Origin: CAVSCD01 sp963726335
GTDB taxonomy: Bacteria > Acidobacteriota > Aminicenantia > Aminicenantales > UBA8522
Reading direction: 5' to 3'
Length of the DNA: 64,000 bases
NCBI GenBank assembly: GCA_963726335.1
Contig: CAVSCD010000010.1
Coordinates: 310,001-374,000, forward strand
The notes under the pieces were generated by a model. The model worked only from the letters and a program-made list of their open reading frames with translations, did no database searches and had not been told where the DNA came from. Every line of letters begins with the position of its first letter. Positions within the stretch are counted from its first letter, which is position 1. Below are positions 17,758 to 28,900 of this stretch, piece after piece. Position numbers and translations under genes: made by a program.

Positions 17758-19113
17758 ATGAAGAATTCGAGATTCCCGGGAGTTGTTTTCCTGACGCTGA
17801 TCTTGATCGCGGCGGCCTTTCCGCTGTCCGGCCCGGACGACGACCGGCGGGCGGTCCAGCCGGCCGGTCAGCAGATCGTCCCGCCTATGGACTCCGTGCC
17901 GCCCAACCTCGACCCGGCCGAAATCTCCGAGGAAGAAAAGGCGCTGACGGGCCTTGTCCAGTATCCCGGAAACTCCTATGAGAGCCTATACAGGGGGGTG
18001 GTGGCGGCGAATGTCAATAGCGGCAATGCCAGAGACGAAGTGATCGTCGATTTCGGGACCAGCGGCGTCTGGGTCCATGACGGTATCCTCTACGGCGGAA
18101 CGTGGCACCAGATATCGGGCGTCAACCCGAACTGGATCTTCAGCGTTCGCTGGGGAGACACTGCCGACGAGGAAATCATCGGGGATTTCGGCTCGTTGGG
18201 ATTATGGGAATGGAACCATAGCGGATACCCGGGCGTTTGGACCCAGCTTTCGGGCGTCAACCCGGACCAGGGCTTGGCCGTCGACGATGACGGTGACGGG
18301 AAAGAAGAGATCCAGATTGATTTCGGAACCCTTGGCCTCTGGCGTTACGATGCGGACACTGCCGCCTGGAAGCAGTATTCCGCGCTCAATCCTATCCTGG
18401 GGGGGATCCGGAAGGACATGTGGACTACAGGTAATCAGGAAGGAACATGGAGTTTTACCGGGTACGGCGTCTGGAGTTTCCATTCGAGCGTCGCGGGCGC
18501 TAATTCGTATGTCTGGCAGCTTTCCGGAACCGATCCCAGTTACCCCAACGTTTCGGCCGACTTCGGAGCCGGAGTTGACCCCGAAGAGCTGATCATGAAT
18601 TTCGGCAGCACGCTGGGCACGTGGCTGTGCCAGGGGGCCTCCTATCCCGCAGTGACATGGAACCAGATCTCAACATATTATCTGTTTGGAGCTACAGGGG
18701 TCCGTTTTGTCGGAGATGCGGACTACGAACTGTTGGTGGATTTCGCCAATAATGGTGGGTTCTGGATGTGGAACTATAACGGCTTCCCGGGCGACTGGGA
18801 ACAGCTGAGTACCACCGATCCGGGCGATGGATTTTTTGAGCCGTTTGACCCGAACGGCTATTCTGGTGAGACGACCGGAGACGAAGAAGTCGCCGTCGAC
18901 TTTGACAGCCAGGGCCTCTGGCTGTATGACCGCACCACGGGCGCATTGACTCAGCTCTCCGCCTCCAACCCGGCGTACATGGTCAGGGCGGATCTCTGGG
19001 ACAGCGGGACCGTGGACGAGTGCCTGATCGCCGATTTCGGGACCGTTGGTCTCTGGAGCTACGACGGTTATAATAGCAGGTGGATGCAGATCAGCGGCCT
19101 GAGCCCGGATTGA
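17758..19113 (+). CDS. secreted repeat protein, probable eight-bladed beta-propeller
   Basis: The start at 17758 gives a signal peptide (MKNSRFPGVVFLTLILIAAA). An ATG at 17719 would put 13 residues before it. From about residue 95 the chain is eight tandem units of roughly 42-55 residues built on the pattern [E][I/V]xxDFGxxGLWxY...W.QLSxxNP, for example IGDFGSLGLWEWN and IADFGTVGLWSYDG. Acidic turns such as DDDGDGKEE between units look like FG-GAP-type calcium loops. A closed propeller outside the cytoplasmic membrane is inferred from repeat length and number. Ligand or binding role is unknown. It is encoded alone, upstream of the kinase array. Confidence 0.75.
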   Translation: MKNSRFPGVVFLTLILIAAAFPLSGPDDDRRAVQPAGQQIVPPMDSVPPNLDPAEISEEEKALTGLVQYPGNSYESLYRGVVAANVNSGNARDEVIVDFGTSGVWVHDGILYGGTWHQISGVNPNWIFSVRWGDTADEEIIGDFGSLGLWEWNHSGYPGVWTQLSGVNPDQGLAVDDDGDGKEEIQIDFGTLGLWRYDADTAAWKQYSALNPILGGIRKDMWTTGNQEGTWSFTGYGVWSFHSSVAGANSYVWQLSGTDPSYPNVSADFGAGVDPEELIMNFGSTLGTWLCQGASYPAVTWNQISTYYLFGATGVRFVGDADYELLVDFANNGGFWMWNYNGFPGDWEQLSTTDPGDGFFEPFDPNGYSGETTGDEEVAVDFDSQGLWLYDRTTGALTQLSASNPAYMVRADLWDSGTVDECLIADFGTVGLWSYDGYNSRWMQISGLSPD

Positions 19114-19235
19114 CCAGGGGAGGCCGCTCATTCTCGTAAAGCAACGGGGGGACGGTCCCGCTTGGTCCCTTCCCCTTGATCCGCGTTTCCGGGGATATTT
19201 CAGGATTTCTTAGTGCGCGGCTCGCCCGGCCGGGT

Positions 19236-19264
19236 TTGACACGCCATTTCTGAGCTGATACTCT
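19236..19264 (+). promoter_or_regulatory. kinase-array promoter, copy 1
   Basis: TTGACA (19236-19241), 17-bp spacer, TACTCT (19259-19264), 34 bp before the kinase 1 ATG. It is the most diverged copy of the promoter found before kinases 2, 3, 6, 7 and 9. Confidence 0.65.
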
Positions 19265-19298
19265 TTCGCCAAGCAAGCTGAAGGCGAACAAAACTGTA

Positions 19299-22200
19299 AT
19301 GCGGTGCTCGAAGTGCGGGTTCGAGAATCCGGAGGGGGCGGTTTTCTGCGCGAAGTGCGGGGGCAAGCTCGAAACAGCCGAGCGCGAAGCGAAGGGCGGC
19401 ATAGGCGGACTGGGCGCGAGCGGGACAAGCAGATTGGGTGAAGAAGGCAAAGGATTCTCCCCAAAATCCGGACACGCAGCGAAACCATCCGTCACCAGGA
19501 CACTCGAAACGACTCCCGAAGGGCTGGGTAAAGTGGATCTGTTCGCCGGGCGCTTCGAGCTGATCGAGGAGCTCGGCGCCGGCGGCATGGGCATCGTCTA
19601 CCGCGCCTACGATAAAGAAGTCGGGGAGGAGATCGCCCTTAAAGTCCTCCACCCGGATATCGCGGTCGATGAGAAAACCGTTGACCGCTTCCGGAACGAG
19701 ATCAAGCTGGCCCGCCGGATCACGCACAAGAACGTCTGCCGGATGCACGAGCTCCACCAGGACGGCAAGGAGCTGTTCATTACGATGGAGTACGTGCCGG
19801 GTCAGGACCTCAAGGGACTTATCAAAGAAAGCGGAGCGCTCCCGACCGGAAATGCCATCTCGATCGCCAAGCAGGTGACGGAAGGCCTGGCCGAAGCGCA
19901 CGACCTGGGCGTCATCCACCGGGACCTCAAGCCCCAGAACATCATGGTGGACAAAGAGGGGAACGCCAAGATCATGGACTTCGGGATCGCGCGGTCGCTG
20001 CGCGCTGCCGGAATGACGGCCGAAGGGATGATCATCGGAACGCCCGAGTACATGGCGCCGGAGCAGGTGGAGGGATTGGAGGCCGACCAGCGCACGGATA
20101 TCTACGCGTTCGGCGCAATTCTCTTCGAGATGGTCACCGCCCGCGTGCCGTTCGAGGGCGACTCTCCCCTATCCGTCGCTTACAAGCACAAAAACGAACC
20201 GCCCGTCCCTCCCCGCAAACTCAACGCCCAGGTTCCCGAACCCCTCGACAGCTTAATCCTCCGCTGCCTGGAGAAAGAAAAAGACAATCGCTATCAAAAC
20301 GCCGACGAAGTCCTGGCCGACCTCGTCCGGATCGAGGAAGGCCTTCCCATCTCCGAGCGGATCCTCCTCAAAGCCCGCCCCACCATCCATATCACCCGGG
20401 AAAAGCCCACCGGCATCAAGCGATTCCTCGTCCCCGCCCTTGTCTTTCTCGGTCTCGCGGCCGCCGCGGGCATCTTCTGGCGTTTCGTCCTCCGAAAAGG
20501 AGAACTCGCCACGCCCGAGAACTCCATCGCCGTTATCAGCTTCGAAAACCAAACCGGCGACAAGGCGTTCGATGACTATCGCAAGATGATTCCCAGCCTT
20601 TTGATCACCAGCCTGGAACAGACTCAAAGTTTCTATGTTACCAGCACCGAGCGCATGCTGGACATCCTGAAGCAGGTCGGTAAGGGCGACACCGAATTCA
20701 TCGACAGCGACCTCGGATTCGAAGCCTGCCGCAAGGATGGAGTGAAGTCCTTGGTTACAGGAAGTTTTTACATGGCCGGCGAGACCATCAAAACGGACGT
20801 CAAGGTCCTGGATGTCGGGACGAAGCGGCTGCTCCGAACGGCCAATGCCCAGGGGACGGGGCGCGACAGCATTTTCACTCAGGTCGACGAACTCAGCCGG
20901 CAGATCACGGAAGGGGTCGGCCTCCAGAAAGGTCAGATTGTGGCCTCTCAAAAACCCCTCAAGGACTTAACCACCAGCTCTTCGGAAGCTTATAACTACT
21001 ATCTCCGGGGCGTCGAAGAGAACGGAAAGATGTATTGGGAGAATGGCCGACAATTTCTGGAGAGAGCCGTCGCCAAAGACCCCACATTCTCTTCCGCGTA
21101 TCTTCAGCTCGCCAAGGCTTATTCCGCACTGGGTCTGGCGAAGGCGCACTATGAAGCCATGGAGAAAGCGAAGAAATACGCCGAGCGGGCAACGGATAAA
21201 GAAAAGCTCTACATCGAAGCCAACTATGCCTATACAATCGAAAAGGACCGCGAGAAGTATTTGCGACTCCTGAAGCAGGTTTCGGAAAAATACCCGAGAG
21301 AGAAGACTTTCCATTTCGACCTGGGTCTTTATTACCAGCAGCAAGCCAATGATCTGGAAAAAGCCGTCGAAGAATACGGCCGAGCCCTGGAACTCGACCC
21401 GAACTATGGCTTTGCCCTCAACCAGTTGGGTTGGACATACGCGCAAAGAAACAACCCTGAAAAAGCCATCGAGTTATACCAAAGATATGCCGCGGTCTCT
21501 CCCGGCGACGCCAACCCTCTGGACACGATCGCTTGCGCATATTACGAGATGGGCGACCTTGACCGGGCGATAGAAAAATTCAGCGAAGCGCTCGCCGTTA
21601 AACCCGATTTCCTTGTCTCGTCGGTTTCTATCGCCTACGTTTACGCCTTGAAGGAAGATTATGCGGCAGCCATAAACGAGCTCGGGCGGTTGATATCGGT
21701 CGCCGGATCTCCTGGTGTCAAGGTCCAATGTCTGGTGTATCTGGCATTCTTCGATTTCTGGCTGGGGAAGCAACCGGACGCACTGGACAAGTTCCAGAGG
21801 GCCGAAGAGCTGGCCGGCGAGGCCGGCACCAGGGCAGAATGGCAACGCACGATGGACTATTTCAAGAGCTGGTTCTATTGGGATCGGGGGGAGATGGAAC
21901 TGTGCCGCAGCCATCTCAAGTCCTGGCTCGACTCTGCCGTCGGCACAACGACAAGCCATAGCCCGCGAGCTGTCGCCTCCTTAAACCTCAGTAAAGCCGA
22001 TTCCAGCTTTATCCTCGGATTGGCAGACCTCAAAGAGGGTGGGCTTGAGTCGGCGAAGTCCCGGCTGGTGGAGATGAATTCATTTCTGCCCGGGACACCG
22101 CTGCCCGAGTTGGAAGGCAGGCATGCCTTCGAGGTCTATTATCGCAATTATCTTCAGGCGGAGATCGACATCAGGGAAGGCGCCTTCGAGAAAGCCATCA

Positions 22201-22556
22201 GACTCCTGGAAAGATCCCCGGCCTTGGGATACCAGGCCCTGCAGTTTTTTTACTGGGACATGAAATACAACCTGCCTCCCCTCAAGGATGTGCTAGCCCG
22301 CGCGTATCAGGAGAAGGGAGATCTAGATAAGGCGATCGCCGAATACGAGCGGCTCACCAAGTTCGATCCAAAAAGCATGACCCGGTTTCTCATCCACCCC
22401 AAGTATTATTACCGGCTGGCCAAGCTCTACGAGCAAAAGGGCGATAAAGTTAAGGCCCGGGTGCGCTACGAGCGCTTCCTCGAGCTCTGGAAGGACGCCG
22501 ACCCGGGCACGCCCGAGGTGGACGATGCCAAAGCCCGTCTCGCCGCGCTCAAATAA
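19299..22556 (+). CDS. receptor-type Ser/Thr kinase with TolB-like and TPR domains (kinase 1)
   Basis: This intact 1085-aa protein is the reference copy for the array. N-terminal zinc ribbon: C3, C6, C17, C20. Flexible linker to about 80. Hanks kinase about 85-345 with G-loop GAGGMG (93-98), K115 (IALKVL), HRDLKPQN (D209), DFG (227-229) and APE (253-255), so it should be active. A single transmembrane helix lies at about 376-396. A TolB/CsgG-like domain starts at SIAVISFENQTGD (409), followed by TPR-like repeats from about 570 to the end. By topology the kinase is cytoplasmic and the TPR sensor outside. It starts a same-strand series of paralogues and has its own promoter. The signal sensed and the substrate are unknown. 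Confidence 0.92.
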   Translation: MRCSKCGFENPEGAVFCAKCGGKLETAEREAKGGIGGLGASGTSRLGEEGKGFSPKSGHAAKPSVTRTLETTPEGLGKVDLFAGRFELIEELGAGGMGIVYRAYDKEVGEEIALKVLHPDIAVDEKTVDRFRNEIKLARRITHKNVCRMHELHQDGKELFITMEYVPGQDLKGLIKESGALPTGNAISIAKQVTEGLAEAHDLGVIHRDLKPQNIMVDKEGNAKIMDFGIARSLRAAGMTAEGMIIGTPEYMAPEQVEGLEADQRTDIYAFGAILFEMVTARVPFEGDSPLSVAYKHKNEPPVPPRKLNAQVPEPLDSLILRCLEKEKDNRYQNADEVLADLVRIEEGLPISERILLKARPTIHITREKPTGIKRFLVPALVFLGLAAAAGIFWRFVLRKGELATPENSIAVISFENQTGDKAFDDYRKMIPSLLITSLEQTQSFYVTSTERMLDILKQVGKGDTEFIDSDLGFEACRKDGVKSLVTGSFYMAGETIKTDVKVLDVGTKRLLRTANAQGTGRDSIFTQVDELSRQITEGVGLQKGQIVASQKPLKDLTTSSSEAYNYYLRGVEENGKMYWENGRQFLERAVAKDPTFSSAYLQLAKAYSALGLAKAHYEAMEKAKKYAERATDKEKLYIEANYAYTIEKDREKYLRLLKQVSEKYPREKTFHFDLGLYYQQQANDLEKAVEEYGRALELDPNYGFALNQLGWTYAQRNNPEKAIELYQRYAAVSPGDANPLDTIACAYYEMGDLDRAIEKFSEALAVKPDFLVSSVSIAYVYALKEDYAAAINELGRLISVAGSPGVKVQCLVYLAFFDFWLGKQPDALDKFQRAEELAGEAGTRAEWQRTMDYFKSWFYWDRGEMELCRSHLKSWLDSAVGTTTSHSPRAVASLNLSKADSSFILGLADLKEGGLESAKSRLVEMNSFLPGTPLPELEGRHAFEVYYRNYLQAEIDIREGAFEKAIRLLERSPALGYQALQFFYWDMKYNLPPLKDVLARAYQEKGDLDKAIAEYERLTKFDPKSMTRFLIHPKYYYRLAKLYEQKGDKVKARVRYERFLELWKDADPGTPEVDDAKARLAALK

Positions 22557-22602
22557 CCGAACCGAGTCAATTGGTGACAGCATGTCGTGTCCCCATTTTT
22601 GA

Positions 22603-22631
22603 TTGACACCCAGCCTGTAAACCAATATTCT
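22603..22631 (+). promoter_or_regulatory. kinase-array promoter, copy 2
   Basis: TTGACA (22603-22608), 17 bp, TATTCT (22626-22631), 28 bp upstream of the kinase 2 ATG. The core and the following CTTTGG...TTA..GGTTG segment recur upstream of kinases 3, 6 and 7. Confidence 0.7.
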
Positions 22632-22659
22632 TTGGGCCAATTAACGGTTGTCGAACCAG

Positions 22660-25600
22660 ATGACGATCAAGTGCCCGAATTGCCAGAGTGAGAACTCCGA
22701 AACCCAGCAGTTTTGCGGGACCTGCGGGACCCGAATTGGGGGGATTAGTACCGATGGGGACAGTCCCCGAACGGGGACTGTCCCCATCAAGAAAACGTTC
22801 CCGAATTCTGTCACCAAAACTCTTGAGACCAAGCCCGAAGGGCTCGGCAAGGGGCAGCTCTTCGCCGGGCGGTTCGAGCTCATCGAGGAACTGGGCGCCG
22901 GCGGGATGGGCATCGTCTACCGCGCCTACGATAAAGAGGTCGGCGAGGAGATCGCCCTCAAAGTCCTTCACCCTGATATTGCCCTCGATGAGAAGACCGT
23001 CGACCGTTTCCGCAATGAGATCAAGCTGGCCCGCCGGATCACTCACAAGAACGTCTGCCGGATGCACGAGCTCCATCAGGACGGAAAAGAGCTGTTCATC
23101 ACGATGGAGTATGTGCCGGGGCAGGATCTCAAGGGACTGATCAAAGAGTCGGGGGCGCTCGCGACCGGAAAAGCCATCTCGATCGCCAAGCAGGTGGCGG
23201 AAGGCCTGGCCGAAGCACACGATCTGGGCGTCATCCACAGAGACCTTAAGCCGCAGAACATCATGGTGGACAAGGAAGGGAACGCCAAGATCATGGACTT
23301 CGGGATCGCGCGTTCCCTTCGCACGGCGGGCATGACCGCTGAGGGGATGATCATCGGGACGCCGGAGTACATGGCGCCTGAGCAAGTGGAGGGATTGGAG
23401 GCCGACCAGCGCACGGATATCTACGCGTTCGGCGCGATTCTCTTCGAGATGGTCACCGCCCGCGTGCCGTTCGAGGGCGACTCTCCCCTATCCGTCGCTT
23501 ACAAGCACAAAAACGAACCGCCCCTCCCTCCCCGCAAGCTCAACTCCCAGGTCCCCGAGCCGCTCAACGGCCTGATCCTCCGCTGCCTGGAGAAAGAAAA
23601 GGAGAATCGTTACCAGAACGCCGACGAAGTCTTGGCCGACCTCGTCCGGATAGAAGAGGGGCTCCCCATCTCCGAGCGGGTCATCCTCAAAGCCCGCCCC
23701 ACCATTCATATTACTCACGAAAAGCCCACCGGCCTCATGCGATTCCTCGTCCCCTCCCTCGTTCTCCTTGCCCTGATTATTGCCGGAGCCGCTGTCTGGC
23801 GCTTTGTCCTTCATAAAGGCGCCGCCGGCGAAATAGAAAACTCGATCGCCGTCATCAGCTTCGAAAACCAGACCGGCGATCCGGCCAACGACATGTTCCG
23901 GAAAGCCATCCCCAACCTTCTCATCACGAACCTGGAAAACACGGGTTTTTTCGGTTACGTGGCGACCTGGGAACGGATGCAGGACCTGGTCCAACAGACA
24001 GGCAAGAACGGCCTCGAATTCATCGATGCGGATTCGGGTTTCGCGGCCTGCCGCAAGGGAGGGATAAAGGCCGTTCTTTTGGGGAGTCTCGTCAAGGCCG
24101 GCAATACCTTTATGACGGATATCAAAGTCCTGGATGTGGAGACAAAGCGCCTAATCAAGAGCGCCAGCTCCAGGGGCGAGGGTCAGGACAGTATTTTGCT
24201 CACTCAGGTCGACGAATTGACCAGGAAAATCTCCGAAGGCATGGGCATCCCCAAGGAGCAGGCCGAGTCTTACCAAACGAAGATCGCCGAAGTGACCACC
24301 CGATCTGCCGAGGCTTACGACTACTATCTCAAGGGGTATGGAGATGCGATACGCCATCTTAATAACGAGGCGAAAAGATCACTGGAGAAAGCCGTGGAGC
24401 TCGACCCGTCATTCGCCATGGCCCAGATGACTTTGGGCGCGGTGAACCGGGATACGGGAAACTTGAAGGCAGCGACTGAGCAGTTCGAGATTGCCAAGCG
24501 GCTGTCCTCCAAAGCTCCGGAAAAAGACCGCCTCTATATCGAGGCTGTCTATGCGGCCAATGTCGAGAAAGATCGAGACAAGACAATCCGGCTGCTTCAA
24601 GAGGCCATCAGCAAATTTCCCAGGGAAAAATGGTTCCATCACGAGTTGGGCAACGTCTACCGCCGGCGCGGCGAGGTGGACGGCGCGATCGCCGAATTTG
24701 AGAAGGCCCTCGAGCTCGACCCGGAACTCGGGACAACGGCCAACCTGCTCGCCTGGCAGTACAGCCTTCGCGGGGAGGATGAGAGAGCGATCGCCCTGCT
24801 CGAGAAGTTCCCCGCCCGGTCCTTGCGGGAGCCCGACCTCCTCGACTCGCTGGGGACTTTCTATTTCAAGGCCGGAAGGCTTGACGACGCCCTGGCCAAA
24901 TTCAGGGAGGCGGGCGAAATCAGCCCTAGTTGGATCACCAGCTATCTGAGCATGGCGTACGTTGACGCGCTTAAAGAGAATTATGGCGAAGCGCTCTCAT
25001 CCCTTGATCAATATCTCGCGGGAGATCCGGACAAAAGGTGGCCGGGCCATTATATGAAGGGATTCTTGTTCAGTTGGCTGGGGCGCTGGGCTCAGGCTGG
25101 CGAAGAATTGCAGAAGGCCAGGAGCTTCCTTGCGAGCCAGGACCTGCAGGGCAACCAAAAGAGAATGCTGCTCTCGACCTATTGGACGATCGCGGCGACG
25201 AGGCTTGAGAAGGGGGATATCGAAGGAAGCCGCAAGGATATCCAAATTTGGTTTGATTTTCTAGACAAAAATTGGCCTGGGAACAAGTTTCCCGATAACT
25301 ATTTCGATCTTCACGCGCACTTTGAATACCCGTTGTGGACGGGGTATCAGGAACTCAAGGATGGCCACACCGATGCGGCGGGGAAAAAGCTCAAGGAGCT
25401 GCAATCTCTGATATCCAGAGCGCCGAACCTCAAGCTTGATGATAAGCAATGGACCGGGTACTGGGCGGGTCTGTTCGCCTCGGAATTTCAACTTGCGGAA
25501 GGATCTCCCGAAAAGGCCCTGGAGACCTTCAAGCAGGTCCCGCGCTTTTTTGGGTGGGATGTCCTTTGGAATACCGATGCCACGGTGGCTTATAATTCGC

Positions 25601-25882
25601 CGTTCCTTAAGGACGTGGCGGCACGGGCTTACGCACAGAAGGGTGATGTCGGCAAAGCCATCGCCGAATACGAGCGGCTGACCTCGTTCGACCCGAAGAA
25701 CCCGGAGCGGCGGCTGATCCATCCGCTGTATCATTATCGCCTGGCCAAGCTCTACGAGCAGAAGGGGCAAAAGGCAAAAGCCCGTGCTCGCTACCGGCGC
25801 TTCCTCGAGCTCTGGAAGGACGCCGATCCCGGGACAGGCGGAAGTCGACGACGCCAAAGCCCGTCTCGCCGCGCTCAAATAA
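22660..25882 (+). CDS. receptor-type Ser/Thr kinase with TolB-like and TPR domains (kinase 2)
   Basis: Start ATG 22660 (MTIKCPNC) matches the other zinc-ribbon starts. A TTG at 22648 is in frame but unnecessary. Zinc ribbon C5, C8, C19, C22. Kinase G-loop GAGGMG near 79-84, K101, catalytic D195, DFG 213-215. TM helix about 362-382, TolB-like domain (SIAVISFENQTGD), then TPRs. The kinase domain is almost identical to kinase 1, whereas the TPR half is much more diverged. The linker contains an in-frame palindrome (22753-22788). Near 25837 one extra base throws the last 13 codons (AEVDDAKARLAALK in family copies) out of frame. As read the stop is 25930-25932, corrected 25880-25882. Confidence 0.9.
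22753..22788. repeat. P1 palindrome inside the kinase 2 linker
   Basis: GATGGGGACAGTCCCC, loop GAAC, and the exact 16-bp reverse complement. Its 36 bp are 12 sense codons in frame (DGDSPRTGTVPI). The same element occurs in kinase 6 at 51006-51041 with loop GTTC and in a degraded form in kinase 3. Structure resembles REP elements. Confidence 0.85.
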
Positions 25883-25933
25883 CCGAGACAGGAGTCAATT
25901 GCCTGACGCCATATCGTGTCGCCAATTTTTGAA

Positions 25934-25964
25934 TTGACACTGACAGCCTGTAAACCAATATTCT
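25934..25964 (+). promoter_or_regulatory. kinase-array promoter, copy 3 (19-bp spacer)
   Basis: TTGACA (25934-25939), 19 bp, TATTCT (25959-25964), 28 bp before the kinase 3 ATG. It is nearly the same sequence as copy 2 but with two extra bases in the spacer, which could weaken it or be an assembly error. Confidence 0.6.
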
Positions 25965-25992
25965 TTGGCCAGTTAGCGGTTGTCGGACCAGG

Positions 25993-28900
25993 ATGGCGAC
26001 CAAGTGCCCGAAATGCCAGAGTGAGAACCCCGAGACCCGGCAGTTTTGCGGCACCTGCGGGACGAGAATTCAGGGAGATAAGTCCGGCGAATGGGGACAG
26101 TCCCCCGAACGGCCCGACTGTCCCGGCATCAAGAAAACGGTTCCCGGAAAATTCCCTTGTCACCAAAACTCTTGAGACCAAGCCCGAAGGACTGGGCAAA
26201 GGGGAATTATTCGCCGGTCGGTTCGAGCTGATCGAGGAGCTCGGCGCCGGCGGAATGGGCATCGTCTACCGCGCCTACGACAAGGAAGTCGGTGAGGAGA
26301 TCGCCCTCAAAGTCCTCCATCCTGATATCGCCCTTGATGAGAAGACCGTCGACCGCTTCCGCAATGAGATCAAGCTGGCCCGCCGGATCACCCACAAGAA
26401 CGTCTGCCGGATGCACGAGCTCCACCAGGACGGCAAAGAGCTGTTCATCACGATGGAGTATGTCTCCGGGCAGGACCTCAAAGGACTGATCAAGGAGGCC
26501 GGGCACTCTCCCGACCGGGAAAGCCATCTCGATCGCCAAGCAGGTGGCTGAGGGCTTGGCCGAAGCGCACGACCTGGGCGTCATCCACCGCGATCTCAAG
26601 CCCCAGAACATCATGGTGGACAAAGAGGGGAACGCCAAGATCATGGACTTCGGGATCGCGCGGTCGCTCCGCACGGCCGGCATGACCGCCGAGGGCATGA
26701 TCATCGGGACGCCGGAATACATGGCACCCGAGCAGGTCGAGGGATTGGAGGCCGACCAGCGCACCGACATCTACGCCCTGGGCGCGATCCTCTTCGAGAT
26801 GGTCACGGGCCGCGTGCCGTTCGAAGGCGACTCTCCCCTATCGATAGCTTACAAGCATAAAAACGAAGCGCCCATCCCCGCCTCGCCAATTCAACGCCCT
26901 AGTCCCCGAGCCCCTGAACGGCCTGATCCTCCGCTGCCTCGAAAAAGAAAAGGAAAGCCGCTATCAGAACGCCGACGAAGTTCTGGCCGACCTCGTCCGG
27001 ATCGAAGAGGGTCTTCCGATCTCCGAGCGCATCGTCCTTAAAGCCCGCCCCACGATCCATATCTCCCGGGAAAAGCCGACCGGCCTCAAGCGATTTATCA
27101 TCCCCGCGCTCATTCTCCTCGGCCTCATCATCGCCGGAGCTGCTGCTTGGCGTTTCTGTCCTCCGAAAGTCGGCCCGGCGCTGCCCAACATGGAAAACTC
27201 CATCGCCGTCATCAGCTTCGAAAACCAGACCGGCGACCAGACACTCGATGAACTCCGCAAAATCGTTCCCAGCCTCCTCATCACCAGCCTGGAACAGACC
27301 CGCGATTTCTATGTCATGAGCACGGAGCGCCTGAAAGACCTCCAGAAGCAGGTCGGCAGGGGCGACGCCGAGTTTATCGACAGCGACACCGGATTCGCCG
27401 TCTGCGGCAAAGGAGGGGTGAAGTCCCTGGTGACCGGGAGTTTCTATAAAGCCGGCGACACGATCATCACGGATGTCAAGGTCCTGGACGTCCGCACAAA
27501 GCGCCTGCTCCGGACGGCCAAAGCTCAGGGGACGGGTCCCGAGAGCATCTTTAAAACTCAGATTGATGAGCTGAGCCGGCAGATCGCCGAGGGGATGGGC
27601 GTTTCACCGCAACAGATCGCGGCCTCTCAGAAACCGATCGTCGAGATCATGACCGCCTCGCAGGAGGCTTATAATTACTACATGAGAGGCATCGAGGAAG
27701 AAGAGAAACTCTATTACGAGAGCGCCGTCCGGTATTTCGAAAGAGCCGTCGAGAAAGACCCCACCTTCGCCGCCGCCTACCTTCGGCTCTCCGGGGCCCA
27801 GGCCGGCGCCGGCAACACCATGGCCTCCGAAGAAGCCATGAAAAAGGCCCGGCAATTCGCGGCTAAAGCTCCGGAGAGGGAGCGGTTCCTTATCGAGGCT
27901 CATTATGCGCGAAGGTTCGAAAAGAACCCGGAAAAGTACCTGGCCCTCCTCAAGCAGCTCGCGGACAGATTTCCCAATGACAAGCAGTTCCGTTTCGAAC
28001 TGGGCTTGTTCTATCAGCAGCATACGGGCGAGGTGGAGAAAGCCATCAGAGAGTTCGACCGGGCGCTGACGCTGGATCCCGGCTACGGCGTGGCCCTCCT
28101 TCAGTTGGGCGCAGCCTACGCCATGATCGGCAATCAGGAAAAGGCGCTGGAATCATATCAACGCTATGCGGCGGCCTCTCCGGGCGACGCCAACCCCCTG
28201 GATGCAATGGCTTGCTTCTACTACGACATAGGGGACATCGACCTGGCCATCGAAAAATACGAGGAAGCGCTGGATTTGAAGCCGGATTTTCACGATTCCC
28301 TGGTCTCCGTCGCCTATCTTTATGGACTGAAGGAAAGGTATGCCGACGCCGCCAGAGTGCTCGGACAACTGGTCGCCACCAAACTCCCTGGCCCCAGGAT
28401 CGAGGGCTATATGTACGCGGCCTTTTTTGATTTTTGGCTGGGCCGGACGTCTGAGGCGCTGGGCAAATTACAGACCGCCGAGGACATCGCGATCGAGGTC
28501 GGAAATCGGGGATTTCCGCCCATAATCAATTATCACCGAATCTGGATGCACCTGGAACAGGGAGATACCGATCCCGGCCGGAGATATCTCGGCTTGTGGC
28601 TTGATGCTTCCGTCAAAAGCGCCCAAGGCGGGAGCGCCCAGTCGAAGGCCAGGCTTAAGGTCAATACGATCATCTCGCATTTCATTCTCGGGCTGGCGGA
28701 CCTGAAGGAGGGCAACCTGGATTCGGCAAAACTGCGCCTGGCCGAGATGAATTCCCTGTTCGGAGATCCCTCCACGCATGACAAAGACATGAAGTCGTAT
28801 GTATATTATCCATTCTGCGCCTACGATCTGGCCTATCTCCAGGCTGAGATCTATCTGCGGGAGGGCGCCCTTGATAGGGCGGGCGCCGAATTCAGCAAGC

